Counted from the first letter of the stretch, positions 1-10,956 are shown. The stretch is 64,000 bases of DNA from Rhabditoides inermis (GCA_963966185.1 CAWZYM010000355.1:914501-978500); one strand, 5' to 3'. Notes: generated by a model not told the origin, from the letters alone. A program made the numbers and translations.

Positions 1-519
1 GCTCGCCCGACGCCTCGAGGATGCTGCGACCAAGCTTCTGCTGCTGAGGGACCAACGACGGACGCGGCCGGACCCAAGTCATTTGCCAACTACCCAAGAT
101 AAACTCCAAACTCCCCCAATGCCATACGATTTGAGATAAATCATTTCAATCAAATCTATTTCTCTCTGTGTCTCTCTCTCACCACCAGGCACCCGTTCTT
201 CTTTGGCTATGACTGATGAGAGAGAGGGAGAGAAAGACTTTCTCACCTTCCAACAGTTTCCTCCCTCTCCAGCTATTGGACAAAAGCCGCGTGAAAGTAG
301 TTTTCGCACCTCACATAGTCGTCTAATGAGCTGCATTACTGGTCATCTGAAGGGGCAGTGTCCGCACTCGCTCAAGCGCATCACTTTTTTTATAATTGTA
401 TGTTGATGCGGAATCGTGTTGTAGCACTAAAGTAGCGGTCAAATATTAAATTCTCACTTTAGTACGTCAGGTGACCACTCATTCGTGTTCGCTACATATG
501 CTCGGTTCAGTGTTCTCTC

Positions 520-600
520 AGCCCAACTGCACGATGGGAGTCGAACCCACAGCACTAACCAGAAGGCTAGGCAACCACATAACCAGCACGGGACATGGGC
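520..600 (-). repeat. tRNA-like remnant, possibly SINE-derived
   Basis: On the minus strand there is a B-box-like GGGTTCGACTCCC (536-548) and an A-box-like TAGCCTTCTGG (559-569). The boxes are too close together for a normal tRNA and no acceptor stem is evident. A degenerate tRNA-derived repeat is the best guess. The same block recurs at 6142, 27787 and 33404. Confidence 0.3.
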
Positions 601-652
601 TAATCGAACACCGAACCAACACCATACCAAAGGAAACAACTTAATTTGAAAA

Positions 653-654
<2 letters not shown>

Positions 655-708
<54 letters not shown>
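655..708. repeat. AT dinucleotide microsatellite
   Basis: An uninterrupted AT tract. It is several bases longer than in the matching copy B and about 14 bases longer than in the second internal copy near 6277, so it is a fast-changing length marker. Confidence 0.95.
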
Positions 709-712
<4 letters not shown>

Positions 713-835
713 CAACTATTTCGCTCCACTATACAACTATTTTTAATCATTGATAACATTTTTGTACTAGAACATCGCGCTCACGCTCAATCACGATTCG
801 AATGATAAATGGATGTAGTTTAATGGCACACTCAC

Positions 836-969
836 CCATGTGTCTCCGTCGCCCGGCACGCGCCAGACCACAGCTCCAGTCACATCACAGTTGTCCTCGT
901 CCCGAAACCGCAGTCCAGTATGCGCGTCGAGCCTACTCGCCTCAATCAAACGCTCGATGGACGGGGCGC
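836..969 (-). pseudogene. Exon-like fragment of an unrecognised gene
   Basis: On the minus strand an open frame runs from a possible acceptor (CAGCAG at 970-975) to a good donor (GTGAGTG, ending at 835) in phase 0. It encodes a segment that starts APSIERLIEASRLDAHTG and ends VVWRVPGDGDTW. I do not recognise the family. It lies directly downstream of an S18-like start in another frame, so the join looks artificial. It occurs four times in the window. Confidence 0.4.
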
Positions 970-990
970 CTGCTGACGTAGATGTCGGAG

Positions 991-1098
991 GACTCCCTTG
1001 ATAGCGATGAGGGCGTACGCGACTTTACCACTGGTGGTGGTGTTGATGCTCATCACAAGATGAATGTGCTGGAAGTCGGCGGGAACAATCAACGACAT
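991..1098 (-). pseudogene. Ribosomal protein S18 (uS13) N-terminal fragment
   Basis: On the minus strand, from an ATG at 1098, 36 codons resemble the start of eukaryotic ribosomal protein S18. MSLIVP, FQHIH and YALIAIKGV are all visible at their usual spacing, and the form is close to nematode versions. The similarity stops at the GV, where the family normally continues with GRR, and the frame then closes within about 12 codons. S18 sits in the head of the small ribosomal subunit. This piece is about a quarter of the usual length of roughly 150 residues and is a relic. Four copies lie in the window. Confidence 0.65.
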
Positions 1099-1319
1099 GT
1101 TTGCCGCACGTATTCACCTCAAACGCATTAGCTTATTTACATCAATCAACCTTTGTTTCTAAAAATAAGATGGTATGGAAACACAACGACTACCCCATGT
1201 AACTTGTTATCCGAAAATCACCCACTTTTTCATCATGTCAAAATTCATGATGAGAAAGTGGTAACACTCGGCGTACAAGAACATACATTGAACATGACAA
1301 TAGGGAATAGGCCACTCAC

Positions 1320-1438
1320 ATGTAAGTTTCCCTGGAGCAGCTCCAGCATGTCTTCCTATCAGTCCATACTCGAGCATATTCTGTGTTCATCAGCTGCTCA
1401 TCGCAGTACGCGGTGCAATCCGCAAACGAGAACAGCCG
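1320..1438 (-). pseudogene. Cysteine-rich exon-like fragment
   Basis: A minus-strand frame of 39 codons plus 2 bases lies between an acceptor (TATTAG at 1439) and a donor (GTGAGT, 1314-1319). The coded segment has cysteines in the pattern FADCTAYCDEQ and TCWSCSRETY, as in a small extracellular cysteine-rich domain, but I cannot name it. Repeated at 6928, 28583 and 34190. It could be a real exon of a gene broken by repeats. Confidence 0.35.
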
Positions 1439-2734
1439 CTAATATTCCTAGAAAATTTGAATTATGACAGATACATTGAGATTAATGACAATCAAAAACG
1501 TTAATTATTTTACACTTACTATAACCTCTTACACCCATCAAAAGGAGGGTGGATAAGTTATTGACCTTCTCTGGCCTCCGTGGACGGTTCCAAGGCGGAG
1601 ACATCTGCATCCAGACCGGCCGAGAGTGCCGGCTCCGAGCATGGGTCATGCCGAGCTATGCAGAGTGTGATAGCAAAAATGTTATGCTATTGCAGATCAA
1701 ACGTCAAGTCCCGCGACAGACAATGAGGCCGTACCTCACCCTGGCAGGTGCCATTTCTATTTCCTGGAACAGAACTGAAAAGTCATTTCAGATAAAATAT
1801 GGGATTATGTTCTCCTTGAACGGTCGACCCCGCAGAGGACTGTTTTTCGAACCGTTGCATATCAACAGTTCGAAAAACAGTACAACACGGGGGCGAGACA
1901 CGGATGAACAAACTAATAATTTGGGGCAAACAAAACAACTCACTTTCAATTTGATCGAGAGATCATACATTCGGAATAACGAATATGCCATTACGTAGTA
2001 ATAAAGTAATGAAGTAGACCAGTAATAAAGGGGTAAAAGATTCACCCACAACAATACAGCAGCAAGAACAACGTCGAAAATGATTTCTACATTTTTACGC
2101 GCAGATCACATACTGCTGCGTATCCGCCTGTTTTAGGCTGATGTGCAGCATTAAATTTGAACGTGTATTTCGCGCGCAAGTGTCGCTGGGAATCGGATTA
2201 TTTTATTTTTTGCAGAATATCATGCAGTGTTTAATTACTCTATAAAATAATCTTATCAGTGAATACTGAGTAATTTATAGTGAATCGTGAAAGTGATATA
2301 CATTGTGTTGTAGACTGATCCTATGTACTACGTACTTTATTTGCATGTGTGGAAAGAGCGACCACAACGAGAGGCGACAGATCCATGGCGACAGATCACC
2401 TGGTATCCATCACATATACCAGAAAAATCCACCACATTCAGGTCATCCAACACATTACAGAAGGTGATCAAGTCATTACGTGACCAGTCATGCAGCTCAG
2501 ACTATGTGAGGTGCGGAAAAGAGGGTTGGAAGGTCAAGGTGGATAGAACTGTCAGAAGGTGATCAAGTCTTTCTCTTCTTCCCCTCTGCTCATGCAGTAG
2601 ATTGTTGGTTGACTTATGGGTGTCGAATGTGAGCTTGTTTCCTTGTGTACACCTCGCGGTCGTGCATGTGGTTCTCTCCGCCACTAGTCATCCTCCACCA
2701 AGGGGGAGCCAGTGCCACTAACGTACCAGATCTC

Positions 2735-2836
<102 letters not shown>

Positions 2837-3347
2837 AAGTCTTCTCCAATTCTACAGGAGCACGATTTGTGCGCAAGCACTTTGTATACGTTGTGGCAAA
2901 CAATTTACGAGATCTGTATCACTAGGGCATCAATCAAAGATGGTTTTCATGTATTCCAAATCGCGCTGCTTGCGCGCGACCGGTACAAAATCGCCATTGC
3001 GCACGAATGGTGCGGGGCGATTTGAACTGGAGAATTGGCGGGAACTTTATCCCTCTCTCTCTCTCACTCTCTATCCCTCTCTCTCTCTCTCGCATTTAGG
3101 TGGTTTCGCTTATATTTAAGGGGTTGCCCACTAGACTATTTTACATGTCTCTCGTTCTGGCTCTCCATCCATCACTCGATCTCATACCGATTTACAGGAT
3201 GTGGACGTGGTCGGTGAGGACAAGGAAGAGAAGCAAAAGTAAAAGCAGCCCCTGATCAACACCACAATATCCACGCCTAGTGGCACCAGCTTTGTTTCCA
3301 CGGAATCTTCCCGTACTTGCTCATATTTGTTGCGGTTTTTCGACTGT

Positions 3348-3541
3348 ACGCAGTGTACTGCCACTGCAATTTTGACCGATTTTACCGCAGATTCGTTGAT
3401 GTCATCTAGTTTTGTTTTGTCACTCATGTACAGTTTTTTTTTTCAAAATGTAGTTATATAAAATATACTTTTATGTACGTCACCACTGCACTTTGTCCTT
3501 GCCGTCCTCTCCTTCTCTTTCCCTTTACTCTGTCTCTGTCA

Positions 3542-3586
<45 letters not shown>

Positions 3587-3910
3587 TCTCTTCCTCCCTC
3601 CACTCTATTCTATCCCTCGCGCATCCGAGTCCACTTGTAGGGATTACGCGAGTGATTTCCACTCACTCCCTCCTCCGCATTCAACCAAAACGTTCAAGAC
3701 ATCGCGAGATAGACATAGACAAAACCCGTTCAGGTGCGGGGGCGCCTCGAATCGCAGTCACTCACTCGTTTCCCCCCAATCGCTGAATGCGCATAATCAA
3801 CAAACTGTTAGAGTCAAGAAAGACAGGTGCTGCATTGTCAAAACAAAACTAGATGACATCAACGAATCTGCGGTAAAATCGGTCAAAATTGCAGTGGCAG
3901 TACACTGCGT
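3348..3910. mobile_element. Fold-back element with 72-bp inverted repeats
   Basis: The arms 3348-3419 and 3839-3910 look like perfect reverse complements over about 72 bases, starting ACGCAGTGTA and ending TACACTGCGT. The inside is non-coding and holds a CT tract. No transposase is present, so it would be a non-autonomous element. I could not identify target-site duplications. Confidence 0.7.
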
Positions 3911-3975
3911 GCACTCACTGTGCAGTGCACTCACCCAGCACTCACTCAGTGCACTCACAGTGCACTCACTGTCGC
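3906..3975. repeat. GTGCACTCAC minisatellite
   Basis: A short run of imperfect units of about 10 bases related to AGTGCACTCAC, between the fold-back element and the LINE fragment. It happens to be open in frame with the LINE fragment. Confidence 0.7.
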
Positions 3976-3991
3976 CATTGCTGGCGCCATT

Positions 3992-4398
3992 TAGTTTCCT
4001 GACCGACGACCGAGTGGAGGTGACAAGAAGCACAAGAAGGATACAGGCTGGCTGGGGCGCATTCTTCCGTCATAGCCAGTTCCTGACGCTGAAGAGTGCG
4101 CCGATGCGACTGCGGAGGAAAGTATTTCGGATGGCAGTTCTTCCCGCACTGACCTACGCTGCCGAGACATGGAGTCTAAGAAGAGAAGACCTGCAGAAGC
4201 TGAGAACTGTTCAACGACGAATGGAGCGAAAGATGCTAGGGTTGACTTTACTGGACAAAGTGCCGTGCAAGGATATACGACAACTGACGGGATTACGAGA
4301 CGTGCTGTGCGAGGCGAGATCAAGGAAGTGGAGGTTCGCCCGCCGCATCATGACTTGCAACGACGACCGATGGACGCGACGCGTGATCGATTGGAACC
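3992..4398 (+). pseudogene. RTE-type LINE reverse transcriptase, C-terminal fragment
   Basis: This matches the region after the catalytic core in the 421-codon RTE-type frame at 14995-16260. It begins at FLTDDRVEVT and stops at RRVIDWN, where it joins AATTTGAAAGAG and a GA microsatellite. A 9-bp duplication, giving TRSTRRIQ instead of TRRIQ, separates it from the longer copies. It lacks the endonuclease and all catalytic reverse transcriptase motifs. An inverted copy with the same junction lies at 8385-8850. Confidence 0.85.
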
Positions 4399-4411
4399 AA
4401 TTTGAAAGAGA

Positions 4412-4414
<3 letters not shown>

Positions 4415-4472
<58 letters not shown>

Positions 4473-4503
4473 GAGATCTGATACGAGAAAGAGAGAGAGA
4501 GAA

Positions 4504-4539
<36 letters not shown>

Positions 4540-4545
4540 AGAGGA
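4415..4545. repeat. GA microsatellite
   Basis: A GA tract with a GATACGAG interruption, directly after the LINE fragment. Confidence 0.95.
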
Positions 4546-4611
4546 GAAGAAGAGGGAGAGGGAGACTTGCACTTGCCCAGTGGGTTCTACATTCTGTTGC
4601 CTTTCTCGGTC

Positions 4612-4721
4612 GGTGGCTTGCTTTATGGTACCCTGGAATTGTATGTTATCGCGCAGGACCTTGCGGTGACGCTTCTTGGCGCCTCTCTTCCCTAGTCCCT
4701 TGTGCCTTGCCCCGTCCACAT
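4612..4721 (-). pseudogene. Histone H4 N-terminal pseudogene
   Basis: The minus strand encodes KGLGKRGAKKRHRKVLRDNIQ, which is histone H4 residues about 8-27 with small changes. It is followed by GTIKQAT where H4 has GITKPAI. An ATG at 4721 is followed by the H4 codons GGA CGG GGC AAG in a frame that is one base out. After that the similarity ends and a shared non-histone tail follows. H4 is about 103 residues, so only the first third survives, frameshifted. Related pieces lie at 5604, 9493 and 21074. Confidence 0.75.
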
Positions 4722-4775
4722 ATGATTGTAGTAGATCACGAGTGAGATGACGACTGCTCCGAGGCGCTTTCATAT

Positions 4776-4831
4776 ATGCCAGATCGTAGTTCCCGACCGA
4801 CTAGGGACCCCAAAAAGTCTCTCACCCGTCC

Positions 4832-4867
<36 letters not shown>

Positions 4868-5120
4868 TTCTCTCTGTGTCTCTCTCTCTTTCTCTCTCTC
4901 ACCACCAGGCACCCGTTCTTCTTTGGCTATGACTGAGAGGGAGAGAGAGAACGACTTGCTTACCTTTCAACGGTTTCCTCCTTCTTCAGCTATTGGACAA
5001 AAGCCGCGTGAAAGTAGTTTTCACACCTCACATAGTCGTCTAATGATCTGCATTCATCTGAAGGGGCGGTGCCCGCACTCGCTCAAGCACATCATTTTTG
5101 AACGGATTGAGGGAAGAGGG
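4776..5120. repeat. CCAAT-containing repeat block
   Basis: It starts TATATGCCAGATCGTAG, passes through a CT tract, then has CACCACCAGGCACCCGTTC, GCTATTGGACAAAAGCCG (a CCAAT box on the minus strand) and CTGAAGGGGCGGTG. It recurs at 9657, 32040 and 36919, and in shorter form at 187 and 5822. It sits upstream of H4 pseudogenes on the minus strand, so it may descend from a histone promoter. That is inference. Confidence 0.6.
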
Positions 5121-5224
5121 AACACTGCTATCCTGTTCAGATATTGGCGTTGGCGGGGACTGGGCCGCGTGCCATCGCGGTTTCCAATGACCGCGACACC
5201 CCAAAACGCGCATGAAAATCTCTC

Positions 5225-5225
<1 letters not shown>

Positions 5226-5272
<47 letters not shown>

Positions 5273-5275
5273 ACC
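5226..5275. repeat. CT microsatellite
   Basis: CT tract after a CTCACCCTCT start. Nothing else recognisable lies between here and the next H4 fragment near 5604. Confidence 0.9.
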
Positions 5276-5603
5276 ATCCGTTCTTATTTTGTATCGACTC
5301 ATCTAGACCGGAACAGTTTTCGCTGTGGACTTGGGTTTGAGACAATGGCTTATGATTTACTGAATGAACGGGAGGGAAGAGACTCGACTTTTGTGAAACG
5401 GCATCATAGACACTATATTATTTTTCAGAAGCCTTTTCGAGCGGAGACGTTTCCGAGTTTCCCTATCTCTGATATTCATCGTGGTTTATCAGAGTGGTCC
5501 GTGATCGATTGATTATCGATCGGTTGCTGTTTGAGAACCGGAAACCGCGTCCGGCTATGATGAACTCTATGGAGATCATTTGTTTCAGAATACGTAGGGG
5601 GGT

Positions 5604-5698
5604 TGCTGATGTTATGGATGTTGTCACGCAGGACCTTGCGGTCACGCTTGGCGCCTCCCCTTTCCGAGTCCCTTGCTTTCCTTGCAGCGTCCAGACAT
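5604..5698 (-). pseudogene. Histone H4 N-terminal pseudogene, second type
   Basis: From an ATG at 5698 the minus strand reads MSGRCKESKGLGKG, close to the H4 start MSGRGKGGKGLGKG. A one-base shift then gives GAKRDRKVLRDNI, close to H4 GAKRHRKVLRDNI. The codons after this no longer resemble H4. It differs from the copies at 4612 and 9493 and keeps the true start better. Confidence 0.75.
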
Positions 5699-6141
5699 AG
5701 AAGTAGTAGCTCGATGACCGGTGCTCTCATATATTCAAGAGACTCGCTTCCCGACCGACGAGGGACCCCAAACGCGCGCGAAAATCTCTCACCCCGTCAA
5801 TCTCTCTCACCAAGCACCCGTTCTTCTTTGGCTATGACTGATGAGAGAGAGGGAGAGAAAGACTTTCTCACCTTCCAACAGTTTCCTCCCTCTCCAGCTA
5901 TTGGACAAAAGCCGCGTCAAAGTAGTTTTCGCACCTCACATAGTCGTCTAATGAGCTGCATTACTGGTCTGAAGGGGCAGTGTCCGCACTCGCTCAAGCG
6001 CATCACTTTTTTTATAATTGTATGTTGACGCGGAATCGTGTTGTAGCACTAAAGTAGCGGTCAAATATTAAATTCTCACTTTAGTACGCCAGGTGACCAC
6101 TCATTCGTGTTCGCTACATTTGCTCGGTTCAGTGTTCTCTC

Positions 6142-6222
6142 AGCCCAACTGCACGATGGGAGTCGAACCCACAGCACTAACCAGAAGGCTAGGCAACCAC
6201 ATAACCAGCACGGGACATGGGC
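6142..6222 (-). repeat. tRNA-like remnant
   Basis: Second copy of the block at 520-600, with the same B-box-like sequence. Confidence 0.3.
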
Positions 6223-6274
6223 TAATCGAACACCGAACCAACACCATACCAAAGGAAACAACTTAATTTGAAAA

Positions 6275-6276
<2 letters not shown>

Positions 6277-6317
<41 letters not shown>
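6277..6317. repeat. AT microsatellite
   Basis: Shorter counterpart of the tract at 655. Confidence 0.95.
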
Positions 6318-6320
<3 letters not shown>

Positions 6321-6443
6321 CAACTATTTCGCTCCACTATACAACTATTTTTAATCATTGATAACATTTTTGTACTAGAACATCGCGCTCACGCTCAATC
6401 ACGATTCGAATGATAAATGGATGTAGTTTAATGGCACACTCAC

Positions 6444-6577
6444 CCATGTGTCTCCGTCGCCCGGCACGCGCCAGACCACAGCTCCAGTCACATCACAGTT
6501 GTCCTCGTCCCGAAACCGCAGTCCAGTATGCGCGTCGAGCCTACTCGCCTCAATCAAACGCTCGATGGACGGGGCGC
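6444..6577 (-). pseudogene. Exon-like fragment, second copy of 836-969
   Basis: Same open frame and same GTGAGTG donor as the first copy. Product unrecognised. Confidence 0.4.
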
Positions 6578-6598
6578 CTGCTGACGTAGATGTCGGAG

Positions 6599-6706
6599 GA
6601 CTCCCTTGATAGCGATGAGGGCGTACGCGACTTTACCACTGGTGGTGGTGTTGATGCTCATCACAAGATGAATGTGCTGGAAGTCGGCGGGAACAATCAA
6701 CGACAT
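6599..6706 (-). pseudogene. Ribosomal protein S18 N-terminal fragment, second copy
   Basis: Same 36 codons as 991-1098, with the same break after the GV. Confidence 0.65.
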
Positions 6707-6927
6707 GTTTGCCGCACGTATTCACCTCAAACGCATTAGCTTATTTACATCAATCAACCTTTGTTTCTAAAAATAAGATGGTATGGAAACACAACGACTA
6801 CCCCATGTAACTTGTTATCCGAAAATCACCCACCTTTTCATCATGTCAAAATTCATGATGAGAAAGTGGTAACACTCGGCGTACAAGAACATACATTGAA
6901 CATGACAATAGGGAATAGGCCACTCAC

Positions 6928-7046
6928 ATGTAAGTTTCCCTGGAGCAGCTCCAGCATGTCTTCCTATCAGTCCATACTCGAGCATATTCTGTGTTCATCA
7001 GCTGCTCATCGCAGTACGCGGTGCAATCCGCAAACGAGAACAGCCG
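6928..7046 (-). pseudogene. Cysteine-rich exon-like fragment, second copy
   Basis: Same frame and splice-like edges as 1320-1438. Confidence 0.35.
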
Positions 7047-8342
7047 CTAATATTCCTAGAAAATTTGAATTATGACAGATACATTGAGATTAATGACAAT
7101 CAAAAACGTTAATTATTTTACACTTACTATAACCTCTTACACCCATCAAAAGGAGGGTGGATAAGTTATTGACCTTCTCTGGCCTCCGTGGACGGTTCCA
7201 AGGCGGAGACATCTGCATCCAGACCGGCCGAGAGTGCCGGCTCCGAGCATGGGTCATGCCGAGCTATGCAGAGTGTGATAGCAAAAATGTTATGCTATTG
7301 CAGATCAAACGTCAAGTCCCGCGACAGACAATGAGGCCGTACCTCACCCTGGCAGGTGCCATTTCTATTTCCTGGAACAGAACTGAAAAGTCATTTCAGA
7401 TAAAATATGGGATTATGTTCTCCTTGAACGGTCGACCCCGCAGAGGACTGTTTTTCGAACCGTTGCATATCAACAGTTCGGAAAACAGTACAACACGGGG
7501 GCGAGACACGGATGAACAAACTAATAATTTGGGGCAAACAAAACAACTCACTTTCAATTTGATCGAGAGATCATACATTCGGAATAACGAATATGCCATT
7601 ACGTAGTAATAAAGTAATGAAGTAGACCAGTAATAAAGGGGTTAAAGATTCACCCACAACAATACAGCAGCAAGAACAACGTCGAAAATGATTTCTACAT
7701 TTTTACGCGCAGATCACATACTGCTGCGTATCCGCCTGTTTTAGGCTGATGTGCAGCATTAAATTTGAACGTGTATTTCGCGCGCAAGTGTCGCTGGGAA
7801 TCGGATTATTTTTTTTTTTGCAGAATATCATGCAGTGTTTAATTACTCTATAAAATAATCATATCAGTGAATACTGAGTAATTTATAGTGAATCGTGAAA
7901 GTGATATACATTGTGTTGTAGACTGATCCTATGTACTACGTACTTTATTTGCATGTGTGGAAAGAGCGACCACAACGAGAGGCGACAGATCCATGGCGAC
8001 AGATCACCTGGTATCCATCACATATACCAGAAAAATCCACCACATTCAGGTCATCCAACACATTACAGAAGGTGATCAAGTCATTGCGTGACCAGTCATG
8101 CAGCTCAGACTATGTGAGGTGCGGAAAAGAGGGTTGGAAGGTCAAGGTGGATAGAACTGTCAGAAGGTGATCAAGTCTTTCTCTTCTTCCCCTCTGCTCA
8201 TGCAGTAGATTGTTGGTTGACTTATGGGTGTCGAATGTGAGCTTGTTTCCTTGTGTACACCTCGCGGTCGTGCATGTGGTTCTCTCCGCCACTAGTCATC
8301 CTCCACCAAGGGGGAGCCAGTGCCACTAACGTACCAGATCTC

Positions 8343-8384
<42 letters not shown>

Positions 8385-8385
<1 letters not shown>

Positions 8386-8850
8386 TCTCTTTCAAATTGG
8401 TTCCAATCGATCACGCGTCGCGTCCATCGGTCGTCGTTGCAAGTCATGATGCGGCGGGCGAACCTCCACTTCCTTGATCTTGCCTCGCACAGCACGTCTC
8501 GTAATCCCGTCAGTTGTCGTATATCCTTGCACGGCACTTTGTCCAGTAAAGTCAACCCTAGCATCTTTCGCTCCATTCGTCGTTGAACAGTTCTCAGCTT
8601 CTGCAGGTCTTCTCTTCTTAGACTCCATGTCTCGGCAGCGTAGGTCAGTGCGGGAAGAACTGCCATCCGAAATACTTTCCTCCGCAGTCGCATCGGCGCA
8701 CTCTTCAGCGTCAGGAACTGGCTATGACGGAAGAATGCGCCCCAGCCAGCCTGTATCCTTCTTGTGCTTCTTGTCACCTCCACTCGGTCGTCGGTCAGGA
8801 AACTAAGAGAGCGGCCCAGATAGACGAATTTGTTTATAGTTTTCTTCAGG
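8385..8850 (-). pseudogene. RTE-type LINE fragment, inverted copy
   Basis: Minus-strand copy of the fragment at 3992-4398, extended upstream to KFVYLGRSLSFLTDD. It has the same 9-bp duplication and the same artificial end, IDWNQFERE, next to a CT/GA tract. The shared junction shows that this and the plus-strand fragment come from one earlier rearranged unit, not two separate insertions. Confidence 0.85.
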
Positions 8851-8903
8851 GAGATAGTTGGGGACATTGTACATTTGACTACAGAAATTAAGATTGACAG
8901 AGA

Positions 8904-8933
<30 letters not shown>

Positions 8934-8935
<2 letters not shown>

Positions 8936-9025
8936 AGAAGAAGAAGAAGAAGAAGAAGAAGAAGAAGAAGAAGAAGAAGAAGAAGAAGAAGAAGAAGAAG
9001 AAGAAGAAGAAGAAGAAGAAGAAGA
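8934..9025. repeat. GAA trinucleotide microsatellite
   Basis: About 28 AAG/GAA units following a GA tract. It is a purine-only strand. The poly-lysine open frame across it is an artefact. Confidence 0.95.
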
Positions 9026-9040
9026 GGAGAAGGAGAGGGA

Positions 9041-9216
9041 GACTTACCTAGTGGGTTCTACATTCTGTTGCCTTTCTCGGTCGGTGGCCGTTGTAGCTTG
9101 TTCATCTCCCCGTTTCATTCCATCATAGATACCAGACTATTCACCAGCAGCAGGTCATCCAACACATCACGGTGATAACCATTGAGAGAGAGAAATAGAG
9201 AGAGAGAGAGAGAAAT

Positions 9217-9248
<32 letters not shown>

Positions 9249-9411
9249 AGGAGAGGGAGACTTGCACTTGCCCAGTGGGTTCTACATTCTGTTGCCTTTC
9301 TCGGTCGGTGGCCGTTGTAGCTTGTTCATCTCCCCGTTTCATTCCATCATAGATACCAGACTATCCACATCCAGCAGGTCATCCAACACATCACGGGAAT
9401 AACCATTGGGA
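9041..9411. repeat. Two tandem units of about 218 bp, GA-linked
   Basis: Two units starting near 9041 and 9258 share CTAGTGGGTTCTACATTCTG or a close form, TTTCTCGGTCGGTGG and AGGTCATCCAACACATCACG. GA tracts separate them. The first third is shared with the tail of the H4 pseudogene module that follows, so all belong to one repeat family. Recurs at 20566 and 36305. Confidence 0.8.
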
Positions 9412-9492
9412 GAGAGAGAGAGGGGTAGAGGAGAAGGAGAGGGAGACTTGCACTTGCCCAGTGGGTTCAACATTCTGTTGCCTTTCTCGGTC

Positions 9493-9602
9493 GGTGGCTT
9501 GCTTTATGGTACCCTGGAATTGTATGTTATCGCGCAGGACCTTGCGGTGACGCTTCTTGGCGCCTCTCTTCCCTAGTCGCTTGCGCCTTGCCCCGTCCAC
9601 AT
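9493..9602 (-). pseudogene. Histone H4 N-terminal pseudogene
   Basis: Same type as 4612-4721, with GAKKRHRKVLRDNIQ and the same shifted start. Confidence 0.75.
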
Positions 9603-9656
9603 ATGATTGTAGTAGATCACGAGTGAGATGACGACTGCTCCGAGGCGCTTTCATAT

Positions 9657-10028
9657 ATGCCAGATCGTAGTTCCCGACCGACTAGGGACCCCAAAAGTCT
9701 CTCACCCCGTCCCTCTCTCTCTATTTCTCTCTGTCTCTCTCTCTCTCTCTTTCTCTCTCTCTCACCACCAGGCACCCGTTCTTCTTTGGCTATGACTGAG
9801 AGGGAGAGAGAGAACGACTTGCTTACCTTTCAACGGTTTCCTCCTTCTTCAGCTATTGGACAAAAGCCGCGTGAAAGTAGTTTTCACACCTCACATAGTC
9901 GTCTAATGATCTGCATTCATCTGAAGGGGCGGTGCCCGCACTCGCTCAAGCACATCATTTTTGAACGGATTGAGGGAAGAGGGAACACTGCTATCCTGTT
10001 CAGATATTGGCGGGGACTGGGCCGCGTG
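9657..10028. repeat. CCAAT-containing repeat block
   Basis: Second copy of the block at 4776-5120, with a shorter CT tract. It ends where the next tandem family starts. Confidence 0.6.
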
Positions 10029-10142
10029 CCGAAAGTCGCAGTGACTACGTGAGAGTAGAAGAGTAGACAGAAGGTACCATCGTACTGTCTCTAGAATGTT
10101 GTTGTCAACGCTGCGGAAACGAGAGAAAAACATAGAGAGAGA

Positions 10143-10210
<68 letters not shown>

Positions 10211-10600
10211 AGGGAGGAGAGAGAAAGGAGAGTAGACATAACTGTCTCTCGAAAGTCGCAGTGATTACTGCAGACGTGAGAATAGAAGAGTAGACAGAAG
10301 ATATCATTGTACTGTCTCTAGAATGTTGTTGTCACCGCTGCGGAGACGTGAGTAGACGAGTGAGAGAGCGCGAGATAGAAAGAGAGAAAGAGAGAGAGAG
10401 AGAGAGATAGAGAGAGAGAAAGAGAGAAGGGAAAAGAGAGGATTGAGAGTAGACATAACTGTCTCTCGAAAGTCGCAATGACTACTGCAGAGGCAGACGT
10501 GAGAATAGAAGAGTATACAAAAGATACCATAGTACTGTCTCTAGAAAGTTGTTGTCACCGCTGCGGAGACGTGAGAATAGACGAGAGAGAGAAAAGAAAG
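10029..10600. repeat. Three tandem units of about 215 bp with GA tracts
   Basis: Each unit has CGAAAGTCGCA near the start, then GTACTGTCTCTAGAA, TTGTTGTCA and CGCTGCGG, then a GA-rich tract. Units begin near 10029, 10250 and 10463. From 10600 to 10800 the sequence is purine-rich with no gene. A TATACCTAGTGCGGAGG block at 10803 recurs at 48338, so this family also sits inside a LINE remnant there. Confidence 0.8.
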
Positions 10601-10956
10601 TGAGAAAGAAAGAGACAGAGGGAGAGAGAGGAAGGAGGAGAGAGAGAGAGGAAAAAGGGTAGGGGAGAGATATTGAGGAAGAGGAAGTAAATGAGTTGAA
10701 AATAGAGAAAATGAGAAAGAAAACATAGAAAGAAAGTAGGAGAGAGAGAAAGAGATGTTTCTACGCAAAAATCAACTATTTTTCTATTTTTTTCTATTCT
10801 TGTATACCTAGTGCGGAGGAGCGCGACAGCGCGCCGGAGCGCTAGTCATCAACAATAGTTGACAGCATGGACAAATAATACGTTTCACAATATGTCCATA
10901 CAAACACACCAGTAAACTATACAATTGGAAGTTTAGGAGTAATCACATCCACTCAC

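Larger units (their letters stand above)
5805..8352. repeat. Internal duplicated module, second copy in A
   Basis: Second copy of 187-2745. Its right flank is not the sequence after 2835 but an inverted LINE fragment. Confidence 0.9.

Noticed and set aside
1549..1998. 149-codon frame repeated four times, with a faint resemblance to a ribosomal L39-like exon on the minus strand
   Set aside because: The plus frame has no domain and starts at a non-ATG codon. The antisense likeness is too weak and the donor is poor.
3035..3217. Small Ser-Leu rich frames near CT tracts
   Set aside because: They derive from the microsatellites.
3894..4415. A single 173-codon gene
   Set aside because: The first 30 codons are a GTGCACTCAC minisatellite that happens to be in frame with a LINE fragment.
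8830..9051. Poly-lysine open frame
   Set aside because: It is a GAA microsatellite read in frame.
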